Origin: Silvanigrellaceae bacterium
Lineage (GTDB): Bacteria; Bdellovibrionota; Oligoflexia; Silvanigrellales; Silvanigrellaceae
DNA: 6,000 nucleotides
NCBI GenBank assembly: GCA_947475135.1
Contig: CANJMU010000047.1
Span: forward strand, 1 to 6,000
Reading direction: 5' to 3'
The notes under the pieces are model-generated. The model searched no databases. It was not told the origin of the DNA and was given only the letters and a program-made list of their open reading frames with translations. Position 1 is the stretch's first letter. Each line of letters opens with the position of its first letter. Shown piece by piece: positions 5,695 through 6,000 of this stretch. The position numbers were made by a program, and so were the translations under genes.

Positions 5695-6000
5695 AAAACA
5701 CCCTTTAAAAATAACATAAATAAAGTTAAATTAAAGAGAGGTAAAAAATAAATTTCCAATAATACCAGCTCTATGAAAGAGCATAAATGCTTTATCATTA
5801 AAAATTTAATGCGCCTTAGGAGCTGCACTTGCCCCAGCTAAAATTCCACCATCAATAATTAATTCACTGCCCGTAACCTAAAGTCCCAGAATTTTACATA
5901 CCAGGGAAATTCCTCTAAAACATAAGTCCTTTAAAACACAAGAGAATATCTTCATTTTATATTTGCAAAGACTAAAAAACATGGTACGTATATACACACC
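5695..6000. other. Non-coding, degraded stretch with one gene remnant
   Basis: No intact gene is visible here. The stretch is AT-rich and contains the end of a short-chain dehydrogenase on the minus strand (5806-5877), a small hairpin GCTCT-ATGAA-AGAGC (5768-5782) and an adjoining GCAT-AA-ATGC palindrome (5781-5790). Upstream of the remnant, at 5881-5982 on the minus strand, a 33-codon ATG frame runs into a TAG at 5878. Its translation does not resemble a dehydrogenase or anything I recognise. No tRNA or insertion-sequence gene was seen. Confidence 0.6.
5806..5877 (-). pseudogene. C-terminal remnant of a short-chain dehydrogenase/reductase (SDR)
   Basis: The minus strand encodes VTGSELIIDGG followed by ILAGASAAPKAH and a TAA stop at 5806. 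The phrase (Y)VTGSELxxDGG is the near-terminal signature of classical SDR enzymes such as glucose 1-dehydrogenase or hydroxysteroid dehydrogenase relatives, where it forms the last strand and C-terminal loop. Only 23 codons survive. The codon before Val is TAG, where the family usually has Tyr (TAT/TAC), and the sequence further upstream does not match the family. About 230 residues, including the Rossmann nucleotide-binding motif and the catalytic Tyr-Lys, are therefore missing. It cannot encode a working enzyme. The rest may have been removed by deletion or replaced by other DNA. Confidence 0.78.

Noticed and set aside
5773..5841. Small plus-strand frame beginning MKEHKCF
   Set aside because: It is 22 codons, lacks a ribosome-binding site and is antisense to the SDR remnant.

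Overview
The window comes from an AT-rich bacterial genome (roughly one third G+C by eye) with Shine-Dalgarno initiation and tightly packed operons. The gene content (a BMP/YufO-type nucleoside ABC importer, a Rpn-family nuclease with a Gly-Lys-Glu tail, a YaiI/YqxD protein and a broken DUF4143 ATPase) would suit a low-GC Gram-negative such as a Silvanigrellales/Oligoflexia, Legionellales or Rickettsiales/Holosporales-type organism. That placement is a guess: there is no rRNA or other phylogenetic marker here.

Region 1 (1-2543, + strand) is the distal part of a nucleoside/sugar-type ABC importer operon. It holds the C-terminal part of a two-domain ATPase, whose 5' end lies before the window, followed by two BPD_transp_2 permeases. 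Each junction is an ATGA overlap, so all three genes are probably translated in a coupled way and assemble as one ATPase chain plus a permease heterodimer. The lipoprotein substrate-binding partner expected for this family is not in the window. A weak AT-rich hairpin follows the operon.

Region 2 (2621-4061, - strand) is a probable two-gene unit: a YaiI/YqxD (DUF188) PIN-like protein, then, 19 bases downstream, a Rpn-family PD-(D/E)XK nuclease. The nuclease tail is encoded by in-frame 12-bp tandem repeats.

Region 3 (about 4153-5160, + strand) is a decayed AAA+ ATPase of the DUF4143 class. Reading across frames recovers a Walker A remnant, an internal deletion, an intact Walker B and a one-base frameshift before the long open C-terminal part.

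Region 4 (5195-6000) holds a small four-helix membrane protein on the - strand. It has a recognisable sigma70-type promoter with an 8-bp inverted repeat around the -35 box. Beyond it lies mostly non-coding, degraded DNA containing the last 23 codons of a short-chain dehydrogenase/reductase. Regions 3 and 4 look like eroding accessory DNA. I see no convincing new multi-gene system; the best leads are the degraded genes, the repeat-bearing nuclease and the promoter palindrome.
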